Shown: piece by piece, positions 1 to 7,466 of the stretch
Layout: each line of letters begins with the position of its first letter
How positions within the stretch are numbered: the stretch's first letter is position 1
Assembly: GCA_003972845.1 (NCBI GenBank)
Contig: QOAV01000102.1
Coordinates: 1 to 8,586, forward strand
DNA: 8,586 nt
Source: Gammaproteobacteria bacterium
GTDB taxonomy: Bacteria; Pseudomonadota; Gammaproteobacteria; QOAV01
Reading direction: 5' to 3'
Program-made: the position numbers and the translations under genes
The notes under the pieces: model-generated
What the model saw: the letters and a program-made list of their open reading frames with translations, nothing else
Database searches by the model: none
What the model was told of the DNA's origin: nothing

Positions 1-1301
1 ACCACCGGCTCGCGCGCCATTTCCAGGCGCGCGCGGTTGATCATGTTGCCCCAGGAATCCATGGACGGATCCACGCCGATGCCGATATAGGACAACACTG
101 CCTCCGCCAGCACCAGACCAGAGAAATCCAGCACCACGGTGATCAGCACCACATGCATGACATTGGGCAGGATATGGCGGGTGATGATGCGGGCATGACT
201 GACGCCGAAACCCTGCGCCGCCTGCACATAGTCCAGCTCGCGCAGCTTCAGGGTTTCGCCGCGCAACAAACGGCACAGGCCGGTCCAGCTGGTAATGCCC
301 AGTATCAGGGTGAGGAACAACAGACGCAGATCGTTGCGGTCGGTGGCGGTCTCGAACAGGCCGGGATGATTGGCCATGTAAACCTGCAGCGAGAGTATGG
401 CGGCGGCAATCAGCAGCACGCCGGGAATGGAGCTGAGCGTGGTGTACAGATACTGGATCAGATCATCCACCCATTTGCCGAAATAACCGGCCATGATGCC
501 CAGGGCGATGGCGAACGGCAGCATCACCAGGGTGGTGAGCGTACCGATGAGCAGGCCGGTGCGGATGCTTTTCACCGACTGCAACAACACATCCTTGCCT
601 ACCTTGTCGGTGCCAAATACGTGATAGAACCTGCTCAGTTCATACAATATCACCACGCTGGAAATCACCACCAGCAGTGTCAGCAGTATCGTGCGCCAGG
701 GCAGTTCGGTGCGGCCCCTGAGTATATGGCTGGTCACTTGCACCGGCGATTGCCTGCGATGCGCGCTGATGGCCAAAACCAGCAATACCGCTAGCGCCGC
801 CCAGATAATGACGCCGGTGACGCCAGCGCGGGCGGACTTCTGCAACACATCCCGCCATTTGTCCTGTTGCGCCGACAGGTGGCGGCCACCCCATTGCAGC
901 GGCGGATTGATGCGTCTGCTCACGCCGTTGACATCCACCGTTTCCTTTTCAAAGGAATGCGTGGCGAAAGGCGCCGAATAGGTACGTTCCACATGCTTGC
1001 GCATGTCCGCCGTCAGATAGTCCAGCACGCTGAGCACCTGATTGCCCGCCACCTGCCCGCCCTGACCATTGGCAATATCCGGCCGGAAATGCACCGAGTC
1101 CAGCATGGCGACGAGCAGGAAGGCCAGCAGCACGATGGCGGATACCGCGCCGGTTTTGCTGCGCGCCACCTGTCGCCAGGGAACGCGCAAATGGGGCTTG
1201 CGCGACGCATAGATGGCGAATGACGCAGCCACCACAACCAGCACCCAGAACAGCGTATCGGTCCACAGAAAATACGGGTGAAACATCATGCCGGTAATCA
1301 T
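1..1301 (-). CDS. ABC transporter permease, OppC/DppC type with long N-terminal extension (3' end beyond window)
   Basis: This is a membrane subunit of a peptide-class ABC importer. The frame is open from an ATG at 1301 to the left edge, giving 433 complete codons, and the C-terminus is missing. Family hallmarks visible are the GTDKVGKDVL motif (residues 230-239), which precedes the core permease domain, and an EAA loop (about 347-383, including DYVQAAQGFGVSHARI and HILPN) that docks onto the ATPase. The SYIGIGVDPSMDSWGNM segment (404-420) is also typical of OppC. Hydrophobic segments lie near 16-32, 52-68, 161-180, 203-220, 247-272, 292-308, 326-340 and 383-405. In ordinary OppC/DppC proteins the GTD motif sits near residue 80-90. 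Here it is at 230, so there is an extension of roughly 145 residues with extra membrane spans and a polar loop (about 70-155). The ATG overlaps the stop of the upstream permease (ATGA), which supports this start. The ATPase subunits are expected further left. The exact substrate cannot be told. Confidence 0.9.
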   Translation of the reverse strand, partial: MITGMMFHPYFLWTDTLFWVLVVVAASFAIYASRKPHLRVPWRQVARSKTGAVSAIVLLAFLLVAMLDSVHFRPDIANGQGGQVAGNQVLSVLDYLTADMRKHVERTYSAPFATHSFEKETVDVNGVSRRINPPLQWGGRHLSAQQDKWRDVLQKSARAGVTGVIIWAALAVLLVLAISAHRRQSPVQVTSHILRGRTELPWRTILLTLLVVISSVVILYELSRFYHVFGTDKVGKDVLLQSVKSIRTGLLIGTLTTLVMLPFAIALGIMAGYFGKWVDDLIQYLYTTLSSIPGVLLIAAAILSLQVYMANHPGLFETATDRNDLRLLFLTLILGITSWTGLCRLLRGETLKLRELDYVQAAQGFGVSHARIITRHILPNVMHVVLITVVLDFSGLVLAEAVLSYIGIGVDPSMDSWGNMINRARLEMAREPV

Positions 1302-2275
1302 TCCAGCCGCACCCGCGGATCAACCAGAGTGTAGGATATATCGGTCAGAATCAGGCCGACGATGTACAGCACCGAACCCAGGAACACCATGGCGCGCACG
1401 ATGGCGAAGTCCTGCTTGTTGATGGCGTCGATGGTATAGCTGCCGAGGCCGGGTATGCCGAAAAAGGACTCCAGAATGAGGCTGCCCATGAACAGCATGG
1501 GAATCACCACGACCACGCCGGTGAGTATGGGAATCATGGCGTTTTTCAAAACATGCCGGAACAAGACGCGCAGCTCTGAAACGCCCTTGGCGCGGGCGGT
1601 GCGCACATAGTCCTTGCCGGTTTCCTCGAGGAAAATGGTGCGATACCAGCGGGTACCGCCACCGATGCCTGAAACCACGCCGATGACCACCGGCAGAATC
1701 AGGAATTTCCACACGTTCCCGCCTTCACCATAGCCCGATATGGGCACCAGATGCAGCAGCTTGCCCACCAGATACTGGCCGCCGATGATATAGAACAGCG
1801 ACGAGATGGACATCATCACCACCAGAGTCACCACACCCCAGAAATCGATATAGGTATGACGGAAAAACACCAGCAGCAGAGCCAGAGTGATATTCAGCAA
1901 CAGCCCGACCATGAAAGTCGGCAGGGCAATGGACAGACTGGGCCACATGCGCTGGCGGATGTCGTAGGCAATGTTGCGGCCGCTGTCGGACTGGCCGAAG
2001 CGGAAAGCGAACAGCTTCACGGACTTGTTGTAGAAAATCGTGTCGGTAAGCTTTTTTGCGCCCTGCTGCTGCGCATTGTAGATCAGCGGCTTGTCGTAAC
2101 CGTGTTCGTGCTTCCATTGCTGCACCGCTTCCGGCGTGACATGTTTCATGCCCAGATGCATGCGCGCCATGTTGTCCGGCGAGTTCACCACGAAGAACAG
2201 CACAAAAGTGATGATATTGACGCCGATCAGGATCGGGATAGCGTACAGCAGCCGCCGGATGATATAGGAAATCAC
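1298..2275 (-). CDS. ABC transporter permease, OppB/DppB type
   Basis: This is the first of two inner-membrane permease subunits of a peptide-class importer (325 aa, a normal length for OppB/DppB). The N-terminus MISYIIRRLLYAIPILIGV forms the first membrane helix (about 9-30) and is typical of the family. The periplasmic loop (about 31-110) is followed by helices near 115-138, 145-168, 190-206, 246-270 and 294-312. The EAA loop is seen at about 223-250 (DYVRTARAKGVSELRVL, then KNAMIP). The ESFFGIPGLGSYTID segment (269-283) and the C-terminal DISYTLVDPRVRLE end are also family-typical. I chose the GTG at 2275 because the protein then begins exactly where OppB homologues begin and the codon overlaps the stop of the binding-protein gene (GTGA). 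A longer reading to 2383 would add 36 residues unlike the family. It is probably translationally coupled to both neighbours. YejB is the nearest named relative I can suggest, but I cannot assign it firmly. Confidence 0.93.
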   Translation of the reverse strand: MISYIIRRLLYAIPILIGVNIITFVLFFVVNSPDNMARMHLGMKHVTPEAVQQWKHEHGYDKPLIYNAQQQGAKKLTDTIFYNKSVKLFAFRFGQSDSGRNIAYDIRQRMWPSLSIALPTFMVGLLLNITLALLLVFFRHTYIDFWGVVTLVVMMSISSLFYIIGGQYLVGKLLHLVPISGYGEGGNVWKFLILPVVIGVVSGIGGGTRWYRTIFLEETGKDYVRTARAKGVSELRVLFRHVLKNAMIPILTGVVVVIPMLFMGSLILESFFGIPGLGSYTIDAINKQDFAIVRAMVFLGSVLYIVGLILTDISYTLVDPRVRLE

Positions 2276-4458
2276 AGGTTCGCCCCGTGTTCGCGCCGCC
2301 ACCAGCCGATGAAGCCGGGAACAAGAAAGGCGATGATCAGCGCCAGCGCGGCAAACAGCGGCCACAGGACCGGCTGGTTCCACTGCTCGCGCCGGTCATG
2401 ACGCAGCTTTGCGTCGATGGTCTTGTACTTGAGGCCGTTGTTCGCCATCAGGTTGGGCTTGGCGTTACCGTACCAGGCATGGTAGAGAGCAAAGCTTTTC
2501 GGGTTGATGCCCCAAAGCCAGGGCGAGTCGCGGCGCACGATGTCCACCATGCGGTCAATAATCGCCTGCCGCTCGGGGCCGTTATCCATGTTTTTCATTT
2601 TCACGAACAGGGCGTCGAACTCCGCATTTTCGTAATTGGCGGCATTCTCCCCGCCTTTCCCCACCTTTTTGTTGGGCCCGTAGAGCAAAAACAGAAAATT
2701 CTCCGGGTCCGGATAATCTGCATTCCAGCCCCAGCGAAACAGCTGTTCCGTACCTTTGAGCATTTTTTCCTGAAAGCGGTTATAGGTGGTGTTGCGAATC
2801 ACCAGATTGATATGCAGCTTGTCAAACTGCTTGCGCCACCAGTCCAGCACCGCCTTGTCGTCCGGGCCGGTGGCCGTGACGTCAAAATACAGGGTCAGCG
2901 GCTTTCCGGTTTGCGCATCGATGCCGTTCTCATAGCCGGCTTCCTTCATCAGCCGCAGAGCCTCGGTCAACGGCTTGCGCACCGCCTTGCCGTCGATCCA
3001 GTCATAGACCAGTGGATTGATGCCTTGTTTACCCTCGCGGTAGCCAAAAATACCCGGGGGAATCGGACCCTGCGCGGGGATGCCGCGGCCATTGGAAAAT
3101 ATGGCGATATATTCTTCATAATCAGCGGCAATGGCAATGGCCTGGCGCAGTTTCTTTGCGCGCTCGGAATTACCGCCAACCACCGGGTCGAGCATGTTGA
3201 AGCCGAGATAGAATATGGATGATTGCACCGTGGTTTTCAGCTTGATGCCCTTTTCCCGCATGTTCGGCGTCAGACCCACATCGCCCTGGGCGCCGAACTG
3301 GATGGCCTGGTCAAAACTGTCGGAATTGATGCCGGAGACATCGTAATAGCCCTGCAAGAACTTGGTCCATTGCGGGATCGCCTCTTTTTCCAGGCTGTAT
3401 ACCGCCTTGTCGATGAACGGCATGCTTTTACCCGCCATTTTCAGAAGTCCCTGTTCCGCATCGCCCGGTTCGCCTTCCGAGGGATACGGTTCACCGCGAA
3501 AGTTCGGATTGCGCTCCAGCACCATTTTCCGGTTCGGATTGTTCACTGTCAGCATGTATGGACCGGTGCCGACCGGATACCAGTCCAGGGTAATGTTCCT
3601 CTGTTTCATCCCGGGCTGGGAATAGAACCGGTCCGCCTCCGGCGGCATGGGCGCAAAAAAAGGCATCGCCAGCCAGTACTTCATTTGCGGATATTTGCCG
3701 TAAATCTTGATTTCGTAGGTGTATCGACCGGTGGCCCGAACGCCTTCAAGATCATAGCGCTGCAAATCCAGAAAAGCATTCTCGCCCTTTTTCTTTTTCA
3801 ACGCATCCCAGGCTGTTTGCAACGTCTTTGCATAATCCGCAAGGCCGACAATATACTCCGACATCAAGCCGAATATGGGCGATTGCAGGGCGGGATGCGC
3901 CAGGCGTTTGATTTCATAGACATAATCCGAGGCCACCAGTTCGCGCGTGCCGGTTTCCCTGAAGTCCGACAGCTTGTTCATACCGCGCAAACGTTTGCGC
4001 CCCATGTCCAGATAACTGGGCGCACCGAATACGTCCCGGGCAAAAGCCGGATGGGGTTGATACAGAATGCCCGGCCGGATACTGATCCGGTACAGGGTAT
4101 AGGCAATGCTTTCCGGGGCAGGATGATCGCCCAGCGGCTGACTCTGTGCATCCAGATAAATGGTCTGCGGCATGGATTCCGCCGCCAGCGGTATCAGCTC
4201 GTAGGGCCGTTTCAGATAGTGGTACTGCAGCGGTGGCTCATAAATCTGGCCGGTGAAAGTAATCTCGTTGGAGCTGTACGAGCGTGCCGGATCCAGATGA
4301 TTGGGGCGCTCGCCAAAAGAACTGTAAAAAATGTTTTGGGTGCTTTCCTGTGGCGGATAGGGATTGTTCCACGCAGCCTCCAGCGGAGCAGCGGAAACCA
4401 GAATGCACAGCATCAGGAATCGGAACAGAAACCAGCCCCGCATCGATCGAACAAGCAC
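2272..4458 (-). CDS. Extracellular solute-binding protein family 5 (OppA/DppA/YejA-like) with C-terminal membrane anchor
   Basis: This is the periplasmic binding component of the importer (728 aa, against roughly 530-600 for usual OppA/DppA/YejA). An N-terminal signal sequence is visible: basic residues (R4, R7), a hydrophobic core at 9-24, and a plausible cleavage site after A28 or A29. C18 is not in a lipobox, so this is not a standard lipoprotein. The SBP_bac_5 body spans about 42-650. Recognisable parts are NHLDPARSYSSNEITFTGQI (53-72), VGTGPYMLTVNN (296-307), LRQAIAIAADYEEYI (437-451), NGRGIPAQGPIPPG (456-469) and WNADYPDPENFLF (578-590). The C-terminus carries a strong hydrophobic helix (about 698-718) followed by WWRREHGANL, predicting a single-span anchor with the positive tail in the cytoplasm. 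The start is GTG 4458, chosen because a GAGGG ribosome site lies 6 nt upstream; the in-frame ATG at 4443 would be 21 nt from it. Its stop overlaps the OppB-type start. The substrate is probably peptides, by family only. Confidence 0.93.
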   Translation of the reverse strand: MLVRSMRGWFLFRFLMLCILVSAAPLEAAWNNPYPPQESTQNIFYSSFGERPNHLDPARSYSSNEITFTGQIYEPPLQYHYLKRPYELIPLAAESMPQTIYLDAQSQPLGDHPAPESIAYTLYRISIRPGILYQPHPAFARDVFGAPSYLDMGRKRLRGMNKLSDFRETGTRELVASDYVYEIKRLAHPALQSPIFGLMSEYIVGLADYAKTLQTAWDALKKKKGENAFLDLQRYDLEGVRATGRYTYEIKIYGKYPQMKYWLAMPFFAPMPPEADRFYSQPGMKQRNITLDWYPVGTGPYMLTVNNPNRKMVLERNPNFRGEPYPSEGEPGDAEQGLLKMAGKSMPFIDKAVYSLEKEAIPQWTKFLQGYYDVSGINSDSFDQAIQFGAQGDVGLTPNMREKGIKLKTTVQSSIFYLGFNMLDPVVGGNSERAKKLRQAIAIAADYEEYIAIFSNGRGIPAQGPIPPGIFGYREGKQGINPLVYDWIDGKAVRKPLTEALRLMKEAGYENGIDAQTGKPLTLYFDVTATGPDDKAVLDWWRKQFDKLHINLVIRNTTYNRFQEKMLKGTEQLFRWGWNADYPDPENFLFLLYGPNKKVGKGGENAANYENAEFDALFVKMKNMDNGPERQAIIDRMVDIVRRDSPWLWGINPKSFALYHAWYGNAKPNLMANNGLKYKTIDAKLRHDRREQWNQPVLWPLFAALALIIAFLVPGFIGWWRREHGANL

Positions 4459-4464
4459 TCACGG

Positions 4465-4469
4465 CCCTC
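4465..4469 (-). promoter_or_regulatory. Ribosome binding site deciding the GTG start of the binding protein
   Basis: On the minus strand GAGGG is followed by a 6-nt spacer and then GTG at 4458. The alternative ATG at 4443 has no comparable site at a usable distance, so this supports the longer 728-aa protein. Confidence 0.6.
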
Positions 4470-4487
4470 AATAAGAATCTGCGCGGG

Positions 4488-4496
4488 ATTCTACCA
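4488..4496 (-). promoter_or_regulatory. Candidate extended -10 promoter of the ABC transporter operon
   Basis: The minus strand reads TGG-TAGAAT (TG at 4496-4495, hexamer 4493-4488), a TGn extended -10 with 5 of 6 matches to TATAAT. No good -35 is seen 16-18 nt upstream, which is tolerable for an extended -10 promoter. A start near 4481 would give a leader of about 22 nt that includes the GAGGG ribosome site. This is inferred from consensus matching only. Confidence 0.45.
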
Positions 4497-4505
4497 GTGT
4501 TCGCG

Positions 4506-4534
4506 CTGTCATTTCATAGTTTAAATTCGATCAT
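4506..4534 (+). promoter_or_regulatory. Weak candidate sigma70 promoter of fabI
   Basis: CTGTCA (4506-4511) and GATCAT (4529-4534) are separated by 17 nt, each with 4 of 6 consensus matches. This would start fabI mRNA near 4541, about 35 nt before its ATG. An alternative is TGT-TTTAAG at 4538-4546 as an extended -10. Some fabI promoter must lie in this divergent region, but which element is used is uncertain. Confidence 0.3.
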
Positions 4535-4564
4535 GCTTGTTTTAAGGTACACCCCAATCACTAC

Positions 4565-4569
4565 GAGGA
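4565..4569 (+). promoter_or_regulatory. Ribosome binding site of fabI
   Basis: GAGGA is followed by a 6-nt spacer and the ATG at 4576, a good Shine-Dalgarno arrangement that fixes the fabI start. Confidence 0.7.
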
Positions 4570-4575
4570 AAGAAC

Positions 4576-5370
4576 ATGGGTTTTCTTGAAGGAAAGAAGG
4601 CGCTGATTGTCGGCGCCGCCAGCGAACGCTCCATTGCCTGGGGTATCGCCAGGGCCATGCACCGCGAAGGCGCCGAACTGGCCTACACTTACCAGACCGA
4701 AAAGCTGAAAACCCGCGTGGACAAGATGGCGGCGCAAACCGATGCGTCCATGGTCATTCCCTGCGATGTCGCCAGTGACGAACAGATCAGCGACGTGTTC
4801 GCCGAACTGGGCAGGCAATGGGACGGCCTGGACATCATCATACACTCGGTGGGCTTCGCCCCGCGCAATGAACTGGAAGGCCTGTATCTGGACGCCGTCA
4901 CCCGCGAAGGTTTCAATATAGCGCACGAAATCAGCTCCTACTCCTTCGCGGCTCTGGCCAAGGCCGGCAAGCCCATGATGCAGGGCCGTCAGGGCGCCTT
5001 GCTGACACTGACCTATATCGGCTCCGTGCGATCCATGCCGGGCTATAACGTCATGGGGCTGGCCAAGGCCAGCCTCGAAGCCAATGTGCGCTACATGGCG
5101 CAAAGCCTCGGCCCGGAAGGCATCAGGGTCAACGCCATATCGGCGGGGCCGATCAAGACTCTTGCCGCCATGGGCATCAAGGGTTTCAAGGAAATGATGA
5201 AATTTTACGAGAAAAGCACGCCACTGGGGCGCGGCGTGACTATCGACGAAGTGGGCAATACCGCCGCCTTTCTGTGCTCGGACCTGGCTTCCGGCATCAC
5301 CGGTGAAATCACTTATGTGGACGGCGGCTTCAATACTGTCGGCATCGGCCCGGGCTGGCTGGAAAACTGA
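4576..5370 (+). CDS. fabI: Enoyl-[acyl-carrier-protein] reductase (NADH), FabI
   Basis: FabI catalyses the last step of each fatty-acid elongation cycle in the cytoplasm, reducing trans-2-enoyl-ACP with NADH. The protein is 264 aa, the normal size (E. coli 262). It is an atypical short-chain dehydrogenase. The dinucleotide site at the N-terminus carries [13 protein letters not shown] (13-25) in place of the classic GxxxGxG. The active site is Y147 (TLTYIGS) with Y157 and K164 in the Y-x6-K arrangement (YNVMGLAK), matching E. coli Tyr146/Tyr156/Lys163. The C-terminal [13 protein letters not shown] (241-253) is typical of the family. The positions whose change gives triclosan resistance in E. 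coli are unchanged (G93, M160, F204 here), so the enzyme is expected to be triclosan-sensitive, by inference. The gene is transcribed divergently from the ABC transporter operon and ends only 5 nt from the stop of the convergent ppiD. It has its own ribosome site and is probably monocistronic. Confidence 0.98.
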   Translation: MGFLEGKKALIVGAASERSIAWGIARAMHREGAELAYTYQTEKLKTRVDKMAAQTDASMVIPCDVASDEQISDVFAELGRQWDGLDIIIHSVGFAPRNELEGLYLDAVTREGFNIAHEISSYSFAALAKAGKPMMQGRQGALLTLTYIGSVRSMPGYNVMGLAKASLEANVRYMAQSLGPEGIRVNAISAGPIKTLAAMGIKGFKEMMKFYEKSTPLGRGVTIDEVGNTAAFLCSDLASGITGEITYVDGGFNTVGIGPGWLEN

Positions 5371-5375
5371 AAAAA

Positions 5376-7283
5376 CTATTCGGGAATATTCAGCTCGATA
5401 TCCGCATTCTGGCGCAAGGCCTTGCGATAAGCGGTAAAGAATTCGGCGCCAAAACGTGACTGCAGTACGGACTTGATCCGCGCCACATCGGCTTCAGCGG
5501 CCTTGGCCGGGTCGGCGTCGGTAACCTGGTTCAGCTTGACCACGGCCTGGCCCTTGTCCGCCAGATCAATGCTTTGAGCCGAGGGCTTGCCGCTCGCTGG
5601 CGCAGGCATTCTGAAAACGCTTGCGGTCAGTTTTCCGCCAAACCCCAGATCCTTGTCGCGGGTCAATGCCGGTTCCTGTTTGCTTTGAACGCCATTCTGC
5701 TGCACCAGCCCGGACCAGTCTGCGCCCGCCAGCAGGGACTTGACCATGGCCGCCGCTTTTTCTTTGGCCATGCCGGCGGCGGCTTCGGTAATGAGTTGTT
5801 GCCGGATCTGCTGCTTCACTGCCTCATAAGGCTGGATTACTGATTGCTGACGTTTTTTGATGCGCAAAGCCACCAGTGTTTCGTTGTCCGCTTCTACGGT
5901 ATCGCTGTTGATGCCTTCGTTCAGCACCTGCTCGGAAAACGCCGCGTCGACTATTTTTGGGTTGGAGAACAGACCCTTGCCACCGTTTCGATCAAACAGC
6001 TCACTGGTTTTCACCTTGGCGTTGATGGCCTCGGCGGCTGGCTCCAGGCTGTCGGGTTGTTCGTACACCGTGTTGTTCAGCACCTCGGCCAGTTCGTAGA
6101 ACTGGTTCTCGGCCTGCTCCTTGCGCACGGCCTGGAGTATTTTATCGCGCACCTGATCGAAGCTTTTTACCGCTTCCGGCCGGATCTCCTCCAGCTTGAT
6201 GACATGGTAGCCAAACGGGGTTTTCACCGGCTCGGAAATCTCTCCCTGCTGCATGGAGAAAACCTTTTTCTCGAATTCCGGCGCCATCGCGCCTTTGCCG
6301 AAGAAACCCAGATCTCCGCCCTTTTTAGCAGAACCCGGGTCATCGGAATTTTCAGACGCCAGAGCGGAAAAATCTCCGCCCTGCCTGGCCTGTTCCGCCA
6401 GTTGAGCGGCTTTTTCCTTCGCCTTGTTCCAGGCCGCTTCGTCATCGCCGGTCGCCGCAACCAGAATGTGACTGGCCTTGCGCTGCTCTTCGCTGCGAAA
6501 CTGATCCTTGTTCTCTTCGTAATATTCCCTGAGCTTTTCCTCGGCTGGCTGAATGGTTTTCGCCAATTCGGGAATGGACAACACCACGTAGTCCACGCTG
6601 ACCATCTCGGGAGAACGGTAGCTTTCCTTGCTGGCGTCATACTGCTGGCGAACCTGCTGCTCGCTGATCTGCACCGAATCCCGGTACAGGGACGGCTCGA
6701 ACAGGGCATACTGCATGTCCCGTTGCTGCCCTTTCAGCGCCAATAACTGGTTCAAGCGGGAAGGGACGACTATCGCCGATTTCTCATAGCCGGCAGCTAC
6801 CTGCTGCATGGCCTGCTCGGCGCGGATGCTGTTTTCGTACTGCGCCGGCGAACTGCGGTTGGTGCTCACCAGCCGGGCATATTTTTCCGCCGAGAACTTG
6901 CCATTCACCTGAAAATCAGGCGTACCCTGAATGGCGGCATTGAGCTGCGCGTCCGACAACCGGAAGCCGTTGTCGGCAATATCCTCGCGCAACAACTGTC
7001 GCTCGATCAGGCTATCCAGAACCTGTTGCCTGAAAGCGGGTTTTTCCACCGTCTGCGCCGCCGCTTTTGGTCCAAACTGGCTGCGTATGATTTCCGCCTG
7101 ACGGTCCAGGGCGCTTTTCAGCTGACGGTCGGTAATCTTGACGCCATCGCCTTTTGCCACCACCACGGTCGATTGCGCCTCGAAGTAGGAATTCACTCCC
7201 CACAGGGCAAACGGAATGGATATCAGAATGACGATCAGCCAGGCGATCCAGCCTGATATATTTTCTCGTATGGATGTAAGCAT
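5376..7283 (-). CDS. ppiD: Peptidyl-prolyl cis-trans isomerase / periplasmic folding factor PpiD
   Basis: This is a SurA/PpiD-type chaperone anchored in the inner membrane and acting in the periplasm on newly exported proteins near the Sec translocon (635 aa; E. coli PpiD is 623). A short cytoplasmic N-terminus (1-9) is followed by a single membrane helix (about 10-33). A SurA-N-like chaperone region (about 36-205) comes next, then one parvulin domain (about 268-367) with HILVAATGDDEAAWN, KKGGDLGFFGKGAMAPEF and FGYHVIKLEEI. A C-terminal chaperone segment extends to LNIPE. Both family histidines of active parvulins are present (H272 and H360). The start is the ATG at 7283: the membrane helix then begins in the usual place, while a longer reading to 7355 would run into the upstream terminator. 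Its ribosome site is weak (GGG about 4 nt upstream). It lies after the hupB-tRNA terminator, so it probably needs its own promoter, which I could not identify. Confidence 0.96.
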   Translation of the reverse strand: MLTSIRENISGWIAWLIVILISIPFALWGVNSYFEAQSTVVVAKGDGVKITDRQLKSALDRQAEIIRSQFGPKAAAQTVEKPAFRQQVLDSLIERQLLREDIADNGFRLSDAQLNAAIQGTPDFQVNGKFSAEKYARLVSTNRSSPAQYENSIRAEQAMQQVAAGYEKSAIVVPSRLNQLLALKGQQRDMQYALFEPSLYRDSVQISEQQVRQQYDASKESYRSPEMVSVDYVVLSIPELAKTIQPAEEKLREYYEENKDQFRSEEQRKASHILVAATGDDEAAWNKAKEKAAQLAEQARQGGDFSALASENSDDPGSAKKGGDLGFFGKGAMAPEFEKKVFSMQQGEISEPVKTPFGYHVIKLEEIRPEAVKSFDQVRDKILQAVRKEQAENQFYELAEVLNNTVYEQPDSLEPAAEAINAKVKTSELFDRNGGKGLFSNPKIVDAAFSEQVLNEGINSDTVEADNETLVALRIKKRQQSVIQPYEAVKQQIRQQLITEAAAGMAKEKAAAMVKSLLAGADWSGLVQQNGVQSKQEPALTRDKDLGFGGKLTASVFRMPAPASGKPSAQSIDLADKGQAVVKLNQVTDADPAKAAEADVARIKSVLQSRFGAEFFTAYRKALRQNADIELNIPE

Positions 7284-7341
7284 TGGCCCGTGTCTTAAAT
7301 AGTGTTCACAGCAGACGTCGAAGCGACGGTTCCCGAACAAG

Positions 7342-7365
7342 AAAAGGCCACACACAGTGCGGCCT
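7342..7365 (-). terminator. Rho-independent terminator of the hupB-tRNA unit
   Basis: On the minus strand AGGCCGCAC (7365-7357), loop TGT and GTGTGGCCT (7353-7345) form a 9-bp GC-rich hairpin with one G-U pair. The last stem T is followed by three more T's (7344-7342). It begins 18 nt after the 3' end of tRNA-Asp and stands 58 nt before the ppiD start, so it separates the tRNA transcript from ppiD. Confidence 0.85.
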
Positions 7366-7382
7366 TCATTTCATCTTCAGGA

Positions 7383-7459
7383 TGGCGGAGCGGACGGGAC
7401 TCGAACCCGCGACCACCGGCGTGACAGGCCGGTATTCTAACCAACTGAACTACCGCTCC
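7383..7459 (-). tRNA. tRNA-Asp (anticodon GTC)
   Basis: A complete 77-nt cloverleaf including the encoded CCA (7385-7383). The acceptor GGAGCGG (7459-7453) pairs with CCGCTCC (7393-7387), and the discriminator is G at 7386. The anticodon GTC is at 7425-7423, flanked by the CCGGC/GCCGG stem. The T arm reads GCGGG-TTCGAGT-CCCGT. The D loop contains the conserved GG. The sequence closely matches the canonical bacterial tRNA-Asp. It lies 7 nt downstream of tRNA-Val on the same strand and is followed by a terminator. Confidence 0.98.
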
Positions 7460-7466
7460 AGGTGTT

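Noticed and set aside
153..794. Open frame of 213 codons on the plus strand
   Set aside because: Antisense to the OppC-type permease, whose frame is open over 1-1301 with strong motifs. The Gln/His/Gly-rich translation is a shadow.
949..1323. Minus-strand frame of 124 codons overlapping the start of the OppC-type gene
   Set aside because: It is out of frame with the permease reading, has no domain, and spans the gene junction. The correct frame starts at 1301.
2287..3222. Open frame of 311 codons on the plus strand
   Set aside because: Antisense to the same binding-protein gene, with a composition typical of a mirror frame and no family resemblance.
3223..4524. Long open frame of 433 codons on the plus strand
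   Set aside because: It lies antisense to the binding-protein gene, which has clear family motifs. Its translation is arginine/histidine/glutamine-rich with no recognisable domain and no ribosome site, so it is a codon-bias shadow.
5370..5390. T-rich run after ppiD as a terminator
   Set aside because: Six T's follow a possible UAUU/AAUA stem of only four A-U pairs, too weak to call.
5844..6746. Open frame of 300 codons on the plus strand
   Set aside because: Antisense to ppiD, whose reading is secure. The phenylalanine/leucine/histidine-rich translation is the usual mirror of a Lys/Glu-rich coding strand.
7309..7333. GGAAC followed by TCTG upstream of ppiD as a sigma-E promoter
   Set aside because: The two boxes are only about 11-13 nt apart, too close for the usual sigma-E spacing of about 15-17 nt.
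7283..7355. Longer N-terminus for PpiD starting with GTG at 7355
   Set aside because: It would add 24 residues overlapping the Rho-independent terminator. The ATG at 7283 places the membrane anchor where PpiD proteins have it.
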